Assembly: GCF_022606295.1 (NCBI RefSeq)
Contig: NZ_JAHHZS010000007.1
Span: 62,001 to 126,000, forward strand
Source of the DNA: Arthrobacter bambusae
Lineage (GTDB): Bacteria > Actinomycetota > Actinomycetes > Actinomycetales > Micrococcaceae
Direction of reading: 5' to 3'
DNA: 64,000 nt
In this document: piece after piece, positions 9,542-18,878 of the stretch
Position numbering within the stretch: position 1 is the stretch's first letter
Layout of the letters: the number at the start of each line of letters is the position of its first letter
Program-made: the position numbers and the translations under genes
Notes under the pieces: generated by a model
Seen by the model: the letters and a program-made list of their open reading frames with translations, nothing else
Database searches by the model: none
Told to the model about the DNA's origin: nothing

Positions 9542-10534
9542 ATGCTTTACTTCCTGCGTAAGACGGGATTGTTTGTGCTGACCCTCTGGGCTGCAGTGAC
9601 GCTGAATTTTCTGATTCCGCGCCTGCAGCCCGGAGATCCGGCCGAAGCAATCGTCCAGAAACTTGCCGGCCAGGCCCAACAAGTCGATCCGGAACAGATC
9701 CGCGCCATCCGCCTCATGCTTGGCGTGCCCGACACCTCGCTCTGGAACCAATACTGGGACTATCTGAACGCGCTGGTGCACGGAAATTTCGGCCTGAGCT
9801 ACGGATACTTTCCATACTCGGTGACACACATGATTGCCGAGGCGCTTCCCTATACCTTGACCCTGGTGGGAGTCACCCAAATCATCGCGTTCGTTGCGGG
9901 CACAGGCCTTGGGGCCTGGGCCGCCTGGCGGCGCAATACCAAAATCGACTCATTCATTTCCTTGGGGTCCACGTTCCTGAGCACCCTGCCGTTCTTCTGG
10001 ATCGCGCTGATGCTGATTTACGTCTTGGCGAACACGCTTCACTGGTTCCCCGAAGGCGGCGCCTACAGCGGAGAAATCGTCCCCGCATTCTCCAGTGGCT
10101 TCGTTGCCGACCTTGCCTACCACGCGGTACTGCCGGCGCTTGCACTGCTGATCACCGGCTCCATCGGATGGATCCTGGGTATGCGCAACAACATGGTGCA
10201 ATCGCTCGGAAGCGACTACACCCGCCTCGCCGTCGCGAAAGGCCTCAAGGAACGGCGCGTCGCCTGGACCTACGCGGCCAGGATCGCCCTGCTGCCCAAC
10301 TTCACCGGCTTTGCCATTTCCCTCGGCGGCGTCTTCGGCGGCACCTTGATCGTTGAGCAGATCTTCTCCTATCCCGGGATGGGAAAACTCATGTACGACG
10401 CCATAGGCAACAGGGATTTCCCGTTGCTTCAGGCGATTTTCCTCATCACTACAGTGGCGGTCCTGCTGGCCAACTTCCTGGCTGACGTGCTCGTCGGTGT
10501 CCTTGACCCCCGCGTTAGGAGGCAGAGTTCATAA
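9542..10534 (+). CDS. ABC importer permease, DppB-like
   Basis: A 330-residue inner membrane protein with about six hydrophobic helices. It begins with the DppB-type phrase FLIPRLQPGDP and contains the EAA-like coupling loop (ARLAVAKGLKERRV region) near residue 225-240. A gap of 15 bases follows the binding-protein gene, and its stop overlaps the next start as TAATG. It forms half of the membrane channel with the DppC-like protein. Confidence 0.92.
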   Translation: MLYFLRKTGLFVLTLWAAVTLNFLIPRLQPGDPAEAIVQKLAGQAQQVDPEQIRAIRLMLGVPDTSLWNQYWDYLNALVHGNFGLSYGYFPYSVTHMIAEALPYTLTLVGVTQIIAFVAGTGLGAWAAWRRNTKIDSFISLGSTFLSTLPFFWIALMLIYVLANTLHWFPEGGAYSGEIVPAFSSGFVADLAYHAVLPALALLITGSIGWILGMRNNMVQSLGSDYTRLAVAKGLKERRVAWTYAARIALLPNFTGFAISLGGVFGGTLIVEQIFSYPGMGKLMYDAIGNRDFPLLQAIFLITTVAVLLANFLADVLVGVLDPRVRRQSS

Positions 10535-11439
10535 TGACCGAAGTAGAAACCCTGGTCCCCAGGGAAACTCCCCCCGACCGGCCGGCGAAAACCGTCAAAC
10601 GCCGCAACGGCTGGCAGGTCGTCTGGTCAAACGGCAAAGCGCGAACCGGAATCGTCATTCTGGCGCTGTTCGTGGCGGTGGCCGTCTGTGCTCCCGTGAT
10701 AGCCCCGTTCAACCCTAAAGACTCGACTCTGCCCCCTGGTTTGCAGCCAGGTGGCGCCTACCTCCTGGGTACCACCAACCTGGGCCAGGACATCTTTTCC
10801 CAACTGGTGTACGGCGCCCAAGTTTCCTTGATTGTCGGGTTGTTGGCAGGCGTCGTGGTCACACTGATCGCGTTGGTCATCGGCCTGGTCGCAGGCCTGC
10901 TCCAAGGGGTCGTGGATGAGATCCTGAGCTTCTCCATCAACCTGGCGCTCGTGGTCCCTGCCCTGCCGCTCATGGTGACCATCGCAGCCTATTCACCGGT
11001 TCACGGCCTGTCCCTGATCATCTTCGTGATCGCCCTGACAGGTTGGGCCTGGGGCGCCCGGATGAAGCGCGCCCAGGTCCTGCTGTTGCGAAGCCAGGAC
11101 TTCGTGACAGCGGCACGGTTTTCCGGCGACGGGCTGTGGCGCATCGTCTTCCGCGAACTCGTGCCCAACATGGTCTCGCTGGTGGTGGCTGGATTCATGG
11201 GCGCTGCCATCGGGGCGATTGGCGCCGAGGCGGGGTTGTCCTTCCTTGGCTTGGGCGACCCGTCCACGGTGAGCTGGGGGAGCATGTCCTACTGGGCAAA
11301 CTCGAACGGGGCCATGTTGACCGGGCAATGGGCCTGGCTCCTTGCCCCCGGCCTTGCCCTGTCCTTGCTCATCACCGCGCTCACGCTGATCAACTTCGGC
11401 ATTGACGCGCTATCGAACCCGCAATTGCGTGAGGAATAA
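10534..11439 (+). CDS. ABC importer permease, DppC-like
   Basis: A 301-residue inner membrane protein. A short basic cytosolic N-terminus precedes a first helix (GIVILALFVAVAVCAPVIAPF), then the DppC hallmark LLGTTNLGQDIFSQLVYGAQVSL, and a coupling loop around residue 190-205. Start and stop are tightly packed: TAATG overlap upstream and one base before the ATPase start. It pairs with the DppB-like permease. Confidence 0.92.
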   Translation: MTEVETLVPRETPPDRPAKTVKRRNGWQVVWSNGKARTGIVILALFVAVAVCAPVIAPFNPKDSTLPPGLQPGGAYLLGTTNLGQDIFSQLVYGAQVSLIVGLLAGVVVTLIALVIGLVAGLLQGVVDEILSFSINLALVVPALPLMVTIAAYSPVHGLSLIIFVIALTGWAWGARMKRAQVLLLRSQDFVTAARFSGDGLWRIVFRELVPNMVSLVVAGFMGAAIGAIGAEAGLSFLGLGDPSTVSWGSMSYWANSNGAMLTGQWAWLLAPGLALSLLITALTLINFGIDALSNPQLREE

Positions 11440-11440
11440 G

Positions 11441-13357
11441 ATGCCCGCCGCGAACAGCATTGATGAACCGATCCTGACCGTCAAGGATCTGAATATTTCC
11501 TTTGTCTCCAAGTACCGGGATGACCGCCAGGTCATCCGCAATGTCGGGTTCGAGATCCGTCCTGGCGAATTCGTTGGTCTCCTTGGCGAATCCGGATCAG
11601 GCAAATCCACCCTTGGCAACGCCATTCTGAATCTCCTCACTCCCACAGCGAGGGTTACTTCCGGAGAGCTGCTGTACAGAGGCAGGAACCTTTTCACCAT
11701 TCCGGCGGAAGACCTGCGGATCCTGCGGTGGTCTGAAATCTCGACCGTCTTCCAGTCCTCCATGGCGTCTTTGAACCCGGTGATGACTGTGCGTGCCCAG
11801 ATGGAGGACGTCTTTGCCGCCCACCGTGGTGCCTCTGGCGCGAAACGGGAGATGACGGTTGAAAAATCCCTCGACTTGGTGAGCATCGACCACAAATACC
11901 TCGACTTCTATCCCCACCAGCTCTCCGGCGGAATGAAGCAACGCGTCGCTTTGGCGATGTCCGTGCTCCTGTCCCCGGACCTTATCGTCTTCGACGAACC
12001 CACCACGGGGCTGGACGTCGTGGTCCAGAAGTCAATCTTGTCCAGGCTGAAGACCTTGCAGGAGAGCATGAAATTTGCTGTGCTCTTCATCAGCCACGAC
12101 CTGGGCACGGTTATGGAAATGGCCGACCGGGTGATGATCATGTATGCCGGGGAGGTTGTCGAAAATTCCCCGGCAGCCGATGCGTTGTCCGGAGTGGCCC
12201 ATCCCTACACGATCGGGCTGCTCGGTTCCTACGCCGACCCTCGCGACGCGGAGATCAATATCCGATACATACCGGGCCGCCCGCCGAGCCTTGACTCGGT
12301 TCCGGTCGGTTGTGCTTTTGCGGACCGGTGCGGCCTGGCCACGCAGGAGTGCCGGGAACCAAAGATTCCGACGGCGGAAATCGACTCCCCGGCGGGACAC
12401 CGCTCCATCAAATGCGTGCTCTTCGGATCCGAAACCAGTGATCCATTGCCCGCACCGACGATCTTCGACGAGGTCGGCCAACAGATCGACGTCCATCACG
12501 CAGCTCTTGGCGCCGGCGAAGTGGTCTGCAGGGTCGAGGACCTGAACAAGACCTACTCGACGCGCAAGGGCCTGAAACACACCGAGAACCACGCTGTAAT
12601 AGGCGTCGGTTTCGAGCTCAGGAAAGGCTCGGTGACGGCCCTTGTTGGACAAAGCGGATCGGGCAAGACCACTATCGGGCGGATTCTCACTGGCGTTGAA
12701 AAGCCCAGTTCGGGAACGGTCACCGTTGCCGGCGTGGATGTCGGGTCGCTGAAGCGTCGGACCCTCCGGAACTACCGGAGCAAAGTCCAGCTGATTTTCC
12801 AGGACCCGTTCCAGGCGCTCAACCCGGCTTCCTCCGTTGGCTACGCCATCTCCCGGCCCCTCGTGAATCACAGAAAACTTCGGGGGAGCGAAGTGCGTGA
12901 GGAGGTGGACAGGATTCTGGGCCAAGTCGGACTGACACCGCCTAGCGAATATCGTGACCGGCTGCCCCACGAGCTCTCCGGCGGCCAAAGACAGCGGGTG
13001 GTCATCGCACGAGCCCTGGCCGCGCAGCCTGAGATTATCGTCGCCGACGAACCCATTTCCATGCTCGATGTGTCCATTCGTGCCGAGATCCTCCAGGTCC
13101 TCAACGAACTCACACGTTCCAACGGCATCGCCATGCTCTACATCACCCATGACCTGCTCAGCGCACGATTGATCGCGGACGAAATACTCGTCCTCCACGA
13201 AGGGAAGATCGTCGAGACGGGCAGCACGAACCAAGTGCTCACCCAGACCCGCCATGACTACACCAAATTGCTCCTGTCCTCGATCCCGAATCCCTGGCAA
13301 TCCCGTCGAAACGTCCCTTCGATTCCCGCAGCCTCAAGTACTTCTGCCCGGGCCTAG
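11441..13357 (+). CDS. Fused double ABC ATPase (DppD-DppF type)
   Basis: A 638-residue protein carrying both ATPase units of a peptide-type importer in one chain. The first Walker A is GESGSGKST at residues 49-57, with signature LSGGMKQRV near 162. The family tail with the cysteine-bearing GCAFADRC phrase lies near 286. The second half has Walker A GQSGSGKTT near 407 and signature LSGGQRQRV. The open frame extends upstream, but ATG 11441, one base after the permease stop and with GAGGAA in front, is the natural start. Single-gene fusions of this kind are common in sugar-linked Dpp-type systems of actinobacteria. Confidence 0.92.
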   Translation: MPAANSIDEPILTVKDLNISFVSKYRDDRQVIRNVGFEIRPGEFVGLLGESGSGKSTLGNAILNLLTPTARVTSGELLYRGRNLFTIPAEDLRILRWSEISTVFQSSMASLNPVMTVRAQMEDVFAAHRGASGAKREMTVEKSLDLVSIDHKYLDFYPHQLSGGMKQRVALAMSVLLSPDLIVFDEPTTGLDVVVQKSILSRLKTLQESMKFAVLFISHDLGTVMEMADRVMIMYAGEVVENSPAADALSGVAHPYTIGLLGSYADPRDAEINIRYIPGRPPSLDSVPVGCAFADRCGLATQECREPKIPTAEIDSPAGHRSIKCVLFGSETSDPLPAPTIFDEVGQQIDVHHAALGAGEVVCRVEDLNKTYSTRKGLKHTENHAVIGVGFELRKGSVTALVGQSGSGKTTIGRILTGVEKPSSGTVTVAGVDVGSLKRRTLRNYRSKVQLIFQDPFQALNPASSVGYAISRPLVNHRKLRGSEVREEVDRILGQVGLTPPSEYRDRLPHELSGGQRQRVVIARALAAQPEIIVADEPISMLDVSIRAEILQVLNELTRSNGIAMLYITHDLLSARLIADEILVLHEGKIVETGSTNQVLTQTRHDYTKLLLSSIPNPWQSRRNVPSIPAASSTSARA

Positions 13358-13388
13358 CGCCTGAAATTCAACAGAAAGCCATCAACTT

Positions 13389-15269
13389 ATGATTCCCACC
13401 ACCGGCCTGCAGACCCTCACCGCCCCTGACGGAACAAAGTTCCGGGACCTGAACGGCAACGGGGTCATGGACCCCTTCGAGAACCCGCACCTCAGCGCTG
13501 AAGAGCGCGTGGCGGACCTGATACCAAGGCTCAGCCTCGAAGAGAAGGCCGGCCTCATGTTCCACACAGTGATCGAGACCGGCCCCGAAGGCACACTCCT
13601 TGAACGGCCAGGCAACATCAGCAAATCCGCCACGAGCGTCGTGATCCTCGACAAGAAAATGAACCACTTCAACGTTCATGCCCTCGGAACTCCGAGGGAA
13701 GCCGCGCGCTGGAGCAACGCTCTCCAGAAGCTCGCGGAAGGAAACCCCCACGGTATCCCGGTCACCATCTCCACGGACCCCCGCCACGCCTTCATCGAAA
13801 ACTCCGGCGTGTCCTTCAAAGCCAACCATTTCTCGCAATGGCCCGAACCAATCGGACTGGCCGCCACGGGTGACCGGGCGCTAATCCGGCGCTTCGCCGA
13901 CATAGCGCGGCAGGAATACACCGCCGTCGGCATTCGGGCCGCGCTGCACCCGACCGTCGACCTCTCCACGGAACCGCGATGGGCGCGGCAGGCCGGAACC
14001 TTTGGACAGGACTGGCAACGGACTTCGGACTTCGCGACGGCCTATCTCGAAGGGCTCCAAGGCGGAAAACTTTCCGCGGACTCTGTTGCATGCACCACCA
14101 AGCACTTTCCCGGCGGAGGACCGCAGAAAGACGGCGAGGACGCTCACTTCCCCTACGGCCGCGAACAGACATACACCGGCGGCCGTTTCGGGGAACACCT
14201 GGAACCGTTCAAGACCGCGATCGCCCACAACACCAGCGCGATCATGCCCTATTACGGCATGCCGGTGGGCCTCGAAATCGACGGCGAACCCGTCGAAGAA
14301 GTGGGCTTCGGATACAACAAGCAAATCATCACGGGCCTCCTCAGGGAAAAGCTCGGCTACGACGGCGTGGTCCTCAGCGACTGGGAACTCGTCAACGACA
14401 ACATCGTGGGGGATCAGGTACTGCCCGCGCGTGCCTGGGGCGTGGAGCACCTCACGGCACCGCAACGCATGCTCAAGATCCTCAACGCCGGCGTCGACCA
14501 GTTCGGCGGGGAGGAATGCACCGGGCTGCTCATCGATCTTGTCCGGGAAGGGCTCGTCGATGAAGGGCGTCTCGACGAGTCGGTCCGAAGGCTCTTGCTG
14601 GTGAAGTTCCGATTGGGACTCTTCGACAACCCCTACGTGGACGAGGATGCCGCCGCCGAAACAGTCGGGAACCCGCGGTTCCAGCAGGAAGGGCACAACG
14701 CACAGGCCCAGTCGGTGACAATCCTGACCAATCAATCCACCGGGAACGGCCAGTCCCTCCCCATGCGCCCGGGACTGAACATCTATCTGGAAGGGATGAA
14801 CCCTGCCAGTCTGGAGGGATTCGCCACCCCTGTCACTGATCCAGAATCAGCCGATGTGGCCATCGTCCGGCTCCACGCTCCCTGGGATCATCGCGATGAT
14901 CTTTTCCTCGAAGCGTGGTTCCATGCCGGATCGCTGGAATTTCCCCCAGGACTCATCCACCGCCTGCGCACACTCGCCCAAAAGGTCCCCCTGATCATCG
15001 ATGTCGCGCTGGACCGCCCCGCGATCCTGACCCCCCTCGTCGACATCGCAGCCGCCCTGACCGGCACCTTCGGAGTCTCGGACAAGGCATTCGTTGATGC
15101 AATCACCGGCGTCATCCCGGCCCGGGGGAGGCTTCCCTTCGAGATCCCCGCTTCCATGGACGGTGTCAGGACGTCGCGACCGGACGTTCCCGGAGACACC
15201 GGCGTACCGCTGTTTGCCTTCGACCACGGACTGGCCCTGCCGGTTCGCGACCTCCAGGTGAAGGCATGA
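13389..15269 (+). CDS. Glycoside hydrolase family 3 enzyme (beta-glucosidase-like)
   Basis: A 626-residue cytosolic enzyme. GH3 features are clear: the KHFPGGG motif near residue 238-244 and GVVLSDWEL near 326-334, whose aspartate is the expected nucleophile. A C-terminal alpha/beta sandwich domain follows. There is no signal peptide, so it works on imported substrates. It lies 31 bases behind the fused ATPase gene and ends the operon. With GH35 it could strip beta-linked glucose and galactose (or xylose) from a branched oligosaccharide; the exact glycan is not decided by the sequence. Confidence 0.9.
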   Translation: MIPTTGLQTLTAPDGTKFRDLNGNGVMDPFENPHLSAEERVADLIPRLSLEEKAGLMFHTVIETGPEGTLLERPGNISKSATSVVILDKKMNHFNVHALGTPREAARWSNALQKLAEGNPHGIPVTISTDPRHAFIENSGVSFKANHFSQWPEPIGLAATGDRALIRRFADIARQEYTAVGIRAALHPTVDLSTEPRWARQAGTFGQDWQRTSDFATAYLEGLQGGKLSADSVACTTKHFPGGGPQKDGEDAHFPYGREQTYTGGRFGEHLEPFKTAIAHNTSAIMPYYGMPVGLEIDGEPVEEVGFGYNKQIITGLLREKLGYDGVVLSDWELVNDNIVGDQVLPARAWGVEHLTAPQRMLKILNAGVDQFGGEECTGLLIDLVREGLVDEGRLDESVRRLLLVKFRLGLFDNPYVDEDAAAETVGNPRFQQEGHNAQAQSVTILTNQSTGNGQSLPMRPGLNIYLEGMNPASLEGFATPVTDPESADVAIVRLHAPWDHRDDLFLEAWFHAGSLEFPPGLIHRLRTLAQKVPLIIDVALDRPAILTPLVDIAAALTGTFGVSDKAFVDAITGVIPARGRLPFEIPASMDGVRTSRPDVPGDTGVPLFAFDHGLALPVRDLQVKA

Positions 15270-15405
15270 TGGCCCGGCCCGTGGGTCTCGCCGTACGATG
15301 CACACGAGCGTAAGCGGCCTGTCGGCGCATCCGGTCCGCAAGGCCGCCCAGTCAAGTCCCGTTTCGACGGACCTCGGCATTTTCGCGCCTCCCGCGCGCG
15401 GCCGG

Positions 15406-15837
15406 ATGTACGGCATGGAGTTGGGTGCACATCACGAAGCGACGGTCCGACACCACGTCGAGAACTGCCTTGCGTCGTTCTGCGCCGCACTCGATGGAGG
15501 AGACGAGGACGCATTTTTGGAGCTCCTCGGGGGGACTCCAACCTCGCTCAACGGCGCCTTTCCGTCCGATGCGCCAGCTGACCTCAAGGAGCTCTACCGG
15601 GTTCTGGCGCCGCCTGTCCACCTTCGAAGTGTCCATGTTTTTCACAATCTTCAAATCCACGTCGAAGGAAGCGAGGCCCGCTACACGGCAATCTTTCAAC
15701 GGTGGACCGCGGGAAGCAGTCCGAGTTGCCTCAATATCGGATACTTCTCCGGGAGCCTGACTGCCGGCCCGCAGGTCTGGTCCTGGACACGGCACGGCGT
15801 CACATCCACCGCGGCTGGGCGCCGAGAGGGCATCTGA
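15406..15837 (+). CDS. NTF2/SnoaL-like hypothetical protein
   Basis: A protein of about 143 residues that is largely alpha+beta in character: a helix-forming N-terminus (HHEATVRHHVENCLASFCAAL), then SVHVFHNLQIHVEGSEARYTAIFQRW and a final GYFSGSL...VWSWTRHGVT strand region. This order resembles NTF2/SnoaL-like domains that bind small molecules or act as hydratases and isomerases. The frame is open from 15298, but the added 36 residues look non-conserved; no strong ribosome site decides the start. It lies between the GH3 gene and the convergent PadR gene. Function unknown. Confidence 0.55.
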   Translation: MYGMELGAHHEATVRHHVENCLASFCAALDGGDEDAFLELLGGTPTSLNGAFPSDAPADLKELYRVLAPPVHLRSVHVFHNLQIHVEGSEARYTAIFQRWTAGSSPSCLNIGYFSGSLTAGPQVWSWTRHGVTSTAAGRREGI

Positions 15838-15894
15838 CGGCAGTCCGCAGTCCGGACACTGCCGTGATCTGCCATCCTGGCAGCCCAATCGGTG

Positions 15895-16518
15895 CTAGTC
15901 GGCGAGGATGTGGTAGAGCGCTCGCCGGGCTTCGTCGATCTTTTCCATGGCCGCCGTGCGCTGCTCGTCTGTTGCGGCGAAGCGGAATTGGTGGATGACC
16001 CCCATGAGCTTTGCGACGCTCTGGTGAAACGCGGGTCCTGATCCCTCCGGATCGGTGTTCCACGCATTTTCCAGCTCCTCGGAATGCTCCGCTACATATG
16101 CCTTACCGGCATCGGTCAGTGTGAACTCTGTCCGCCGGCCTTCGCCGACGGGTGCAATGAGCTCCTCGTCAACGAGCTGCTGCAGCGTCGGATAGACCGA
16201 ACCCGGGCTGGGGCGCCACGATCCGGATGTCTTCTCGGCAATTGTCTTGATGAGGCCATATCCATTGGATGGCGCTTCGGCCAGCAGGGAGAGGATCGCG
16301 AAACGAACGTCGCCCTTATTGGCCCGGCGCGGGCCGCCGGGACCAAAGCCTGGTCCAATCCCCGGCCCGAATCCCGGTCCGAAACCGCGCCCCGGCCCAA
16401 ACCCGCGGCCGGGTCCGAATCCTCCGTGACCGTGGGGTCCGCGACGGCTCCGGCCGCGTCCGAAGCGTTCCATGTCCGGACCGCAATCTGTGTGCTTGTT
16501 GTCGTGAATGCCTTTCAT
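15895..16518 (-). CDS. PadR family transcriptional regulator with glycine-rich N-terminus
   Basis: A 207-residue regulator. Residues 70-150 carry the PadR winged helix (FAILSLLAEAPSNGYGLIKTI, SPGSVYPTLQQLVDEELI and TEFTLTDAGKAYV). The first 65 residues are a basic segment followed by repeated GFGP/RGFGPG units, a disordered extension seen in actinobacterial PadR proteins. C-terminal helices would form the dimer interface. It is divergent from the GGDEF-EAL gene, and a palindrome fitting PadR operators overlaps its own promoter (16582-16613), so it probably represses itself and perhaps the neighbouring operon. Confidence 0.88.
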   Translation of the reverse strand: MKGIHDNKHTDCGPDMERFGRGRSRRGPHGHGGFGPGRGFGPGRGFGPGFGPGIGPGFGPGGPRRANKGDVRFAILSLLAEAPSNGYGLIKTIAEKTSGSWRPSPGSVYPTLQQLVDEELIAPVGEGRRTEFTLTDAGKAYVAEHSEELENAWNTDPEGSGPAFHQSVAKLMGVIHQFRFAATDEQRTAAMEKIDEARRALYHILAD

Positions 16519-16581
16519 AACGGCATCGTCCTTTCGGTGTTGTGCAGGTGCCCCGGAGGGCCGCAGTTTGTTCTGCGATAC

Positions 16582-16613
16582 TTAACGATATATCGCTGAC
16601 TGTCGTTAAACAA
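16582..16613 (-). promoter_or_regulatory. PadR-type operator overlapping the padR-like promoter
   Basis: TTAACGA (16582-16588) and TCGTTAA (16603-16609) form an inverted repeat with a nested palindrome CGATATATCG (16586-16595). On the minus strand TTGTTT (16613-16608), 17 bases and TATCGT (16590-16585) give a plausible promoter reading into the PadR gene. The operator sits between and over these boxes, which fits autorepression. It could also affect the divergent GGDEF-EAL gene at 16658. Confidence 0.6.
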
Positions 16614-16657
16614 GAGTCCGTCAAGCAGGTTCATGTCCGGGTGGTAAGAAGAAGATC

Positions 16658-18406
16658 GTGTGTTCGAAAGGCGGTAGCCCCGTACCTTCCCTCTTGCGTC
16701 CGCTCCCGTCCTGTTTAGGGGACCTGGGGGTGGCGGCCCTCGTTGTGCCATCTACCGTGTCGGCCACGGAGATTGACGCCATGTTCCGGAATGACCGCGG
16801 ATTGAGGGCAGTCGTGGTGGAACAGGGAGAATCGTTCGGTCTGCTCACCCGGGACCACCTGGAGTTCAAGCTGACCGGCCGGCTCGGTTACGGGCGGGCA
16901 CTGAATACGAGACGGACGGCTTCGGAACTCTTGCCTGCAGCGGGCTCGTCCATGGCTGCCGAGCTTGACCTGCAGTCCGCCGCGCAAGCCGTCCTGGAGC
17001 GGCCGGAGTACGAGCGGTACCAGGATCTGTTGGTTCTGAGCGCCACGGGCCCCCGGATTGTCACGGTATCGGACATCTTCGCCGCCGTTTCCGCGCAGTT
17101 CCGCCACGCCTCGCTTCACGACCCGCTGACAGGGTTGCCCAACCGGAGGATGCTCGAAGAGCATTGCCCTGACATCGGTGCTAGCGCGGGACTGCCCGGC
17201 GTCGGCATGCTGTTCATCGACCTTGACGACTTCAAGTCCGTCAACGACACCTACGGCCACCGCACCGGTGACGCCGCGCTCACCGAGTTCGCCCGGCGCC
17301 TGGCACGCAGCGTCGGAAGCCGCGGATCCCTGATGCGCCTGGGCGGCGACGAGTTCGCTGTCCTCCTCGCCGACGTCGACGAGGACGCCGCTTTTGCGGT
17401 CGCGACCCGCATCCTGGACAGCCTCGAAGGGTCTTTCCTGCTCGATGGGTGCGAACTGCATATCAGTGCGACCATCGGCCTGGCGCTCGGAGTCGACATC
17501 ATCGCGGAGGACATGCTCGCCGGTCCCGAAGTCCTGCTCCGGCACGCCGACGGTGCGATGCTCCGGGCCAAGCAAGAGGGCAAGCGGCGCATCGGCCGCA
17601 TCGGCCCGTGCCAGGAACCGGCTCCATTCGCGCGCCAGGCGCACATCCGGCGTCGGCTTTCCTCTGCCGTTGAGGATTCGGCCCTGACTCTCCACTACCA
17701 GCCAGTCCTGGATCTTGCGACCGGGGAGGACGCCGGCGTCGAAGCGCTCTTGCGTTGGAACGATCCGGAGATCGGTCCGATCGCTCCGGATGAGTTCATC
17801 CCGCTCGCAGAACACACCGGGGATATCCATAGGATCGGGGCTTGGGTACTGGACGAGGCCTGCGCCCAGTCCCGCTCCTGGATTGACGCGGGCACACCAC
17901 GGAACATCGCCGTGAACGTCTCCCCGGTCCAGTTCGCGGGCGGGACGCTTCCGTCCGAGATCCAGGCAGCCGTGAACCGGCACGGAATTCCTGCCCGAAT
18001 GCTGGAAATCGAGATCACCGAGGGGACAGCGATAGTGGACGTCCCCTCGGTGGCATCGCAGCTGCGTGAACTGATGGATATGGGCCTTGGCGTCGCCTTG
18101 GACGATTACGGGAGCGCCTATTCGTCCTTGGCCATGCTTCGGGTCCTTCCGCTGACTACGCTGAAAATCGACAAAGCGTTCATCAGGGACATAGATAGCG
18201 ATCCGCACACTGCGATCATTGTCCGAGGGCTGATTCAAACGGTCAACGCCATGGGGGTCCGGGTCACCGCCGAAGGAGTGGAACGCCAGGAGCAATTGAA
18301 CATTCTGCGGGACCTGGGCTGCGACACTGCGCAGGGTTATTTGATCGCCCGGCCGATGGCTCCCGCGGAATTTAGCATGGTCACGAACAAGATAGAGGAC
18401 AACTGA
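16658..18406 (+). CDS. GGDEF-EAL cyclic-di-GMP turnover protein
   Basis: A 582-residue protein without clear membrane helices. Residues 20-145 look like a degenerate CBS-type sensor region. The GGDEF domain follows (LHDPLTGLPNRR near 154; RLGGDEF with GGDEF at 229-233), so diguanylate cyclase activity is possible. No RxxD inhibitory site is visible just upstream. The EAL domain has EALLRW at 362-367, DDYGSAYSSL near 480 and AEGVE near 543, so the phosphodiesterase residues also look intact. The GTG at 16658 is chosen as start, but an internal start is possible. The stop overlaps the next start as TGATG, which ties it to the SRPBCC and YciI proteins. Confidence 0.9.
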   Translation: MCSKGGSPVPSLLRPLPSCLGDLGVAALVVPSTVSATEIDAMFRNDRGLRAVVVEQGESFGLLTRDHLEFKLTGRLGYGRALNTRRTASELLPAAGSSMAAELDLQSAAQAVLERPEYERYQDLLVLSATGPRIVTVSDIFAAVSAQFRHASLHDPLTGLPNRRMLEEHCPDIGASAGLPGVGMLFIDLDDFKSVNDTYGHRTGDAALTEFARRLARSVGSRGSLMRLGGDEFAVLLADVDEDAAFAVATRILDSLEGSFLLDGCELHISATIGLALGVDIIAEDMLAGPEVLLRHADGAMLRAKQEGKRRIGRIGPCQEPAPFARQAHIRRRLSSAVEDSALTLHYQPVLDLATGEDAGVEALLRWNDPEIGPIAPDEFIPLAEHTGDIHRIGAWVLDEACAQSRSWIDAGTPRNIAVNVSPVQFAGGTLPSEIQAAVNRHGIPARMLEIEITEGTAIVDVPSVASQLRELMDMGLGVALDDYGSAYSSLAMLRVLPLTTLKIDKAFIRDIDSDPHTAIIVRGLIQTVNAMGVRVTAEGVERQEQLNILRDLGCDTAQGYLIARPMAPAEFSMVTNKIEDN

Positions 18407-18870
18407 TGAGTGAACAACTGACAACCATCGAGGTCGAAGAATTCCTGCCGCACGCGCCTGCCACGATTTGGCGGGCCCTGACGGAACCGGAGCTGATCGC
18501 CCGCTGGTTGATGGAAAATGACTTCCAGGCGATCGTGGGGCACAAGTTCCACATGCGCGGGATTCCCGTTCCGGCAGTGGGTTTCAGCGGCTTGGTGGCC
18601 AGCGAAGTCCTTGACGTGGAAACGGAGAAGGTGCTGCGGATTTCATGGCGGGACGCACACTCCGGAAACAACCTCGACAGCACAGTGACCTGGTCAATTG
18701 CCGCTGAGGACACGGGCACTCGCCTGTCCCTCGTCCACGACGGCTTCGATCCCAGCGAACCGACGCACGTGGCATCGCACCGCATCATGAGCGGCGGATG
18801 GCGCAACCACGTGCTCCCGCGCCTGGGCCAGACCCTCGCCGAACTCGACAGCACCGAATCCAACAGCTAA
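18406..18870 (+). CDS. SRPBCC/AHSA1 domain protein
   Basis: A 154-residue soluble protein with an AHSA1-type START-like fold: EFLPHAPATIWRALTEPELIARWLM at residues 11-35, a central beta-sheet region and the C-terminal helix GGWRNHVLPRLGQTLAEL. Such proteins bind hydrophobic ligands or act as chaperone-like factors. It overlaps the GGDEF-EAL stop by one base and is followed 8 bases later by the YciI-like gene, so the three are translated together. Its ligand is unknown. Confidence 0.85.
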   Translation: MSEQLTTIEVEEFLPHAPATIWRALTEPELIARWLMENDFQAIVGHKFHMRGIPVPAVGFSGLVASEVLDVETEKVLRISWRDAHSGNNLDSTVTWSIAAEDTGTRLSLVHDGFDPSEPTHVASHRIMSGGWRNHVLPRLGQTLAELDSTESNS

Positions 18871-18878
18871 GGCAAACA

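Noticed and set aside
12032..13300. A 422-codon open frame antisense to the fused ATPase
   Set aside because: Both Walker A motifs and signatures are on the plus strand; the antisense frame has no ribosome site or motif.
16715..18424. A 569-codon open frame antisense to the GGDEF-EAL gene
   Set aside because: The sense strand has intact GGDEF and EAL motifs; the antisense product is low in recognisable structure and typical of high-GC shadow frames.
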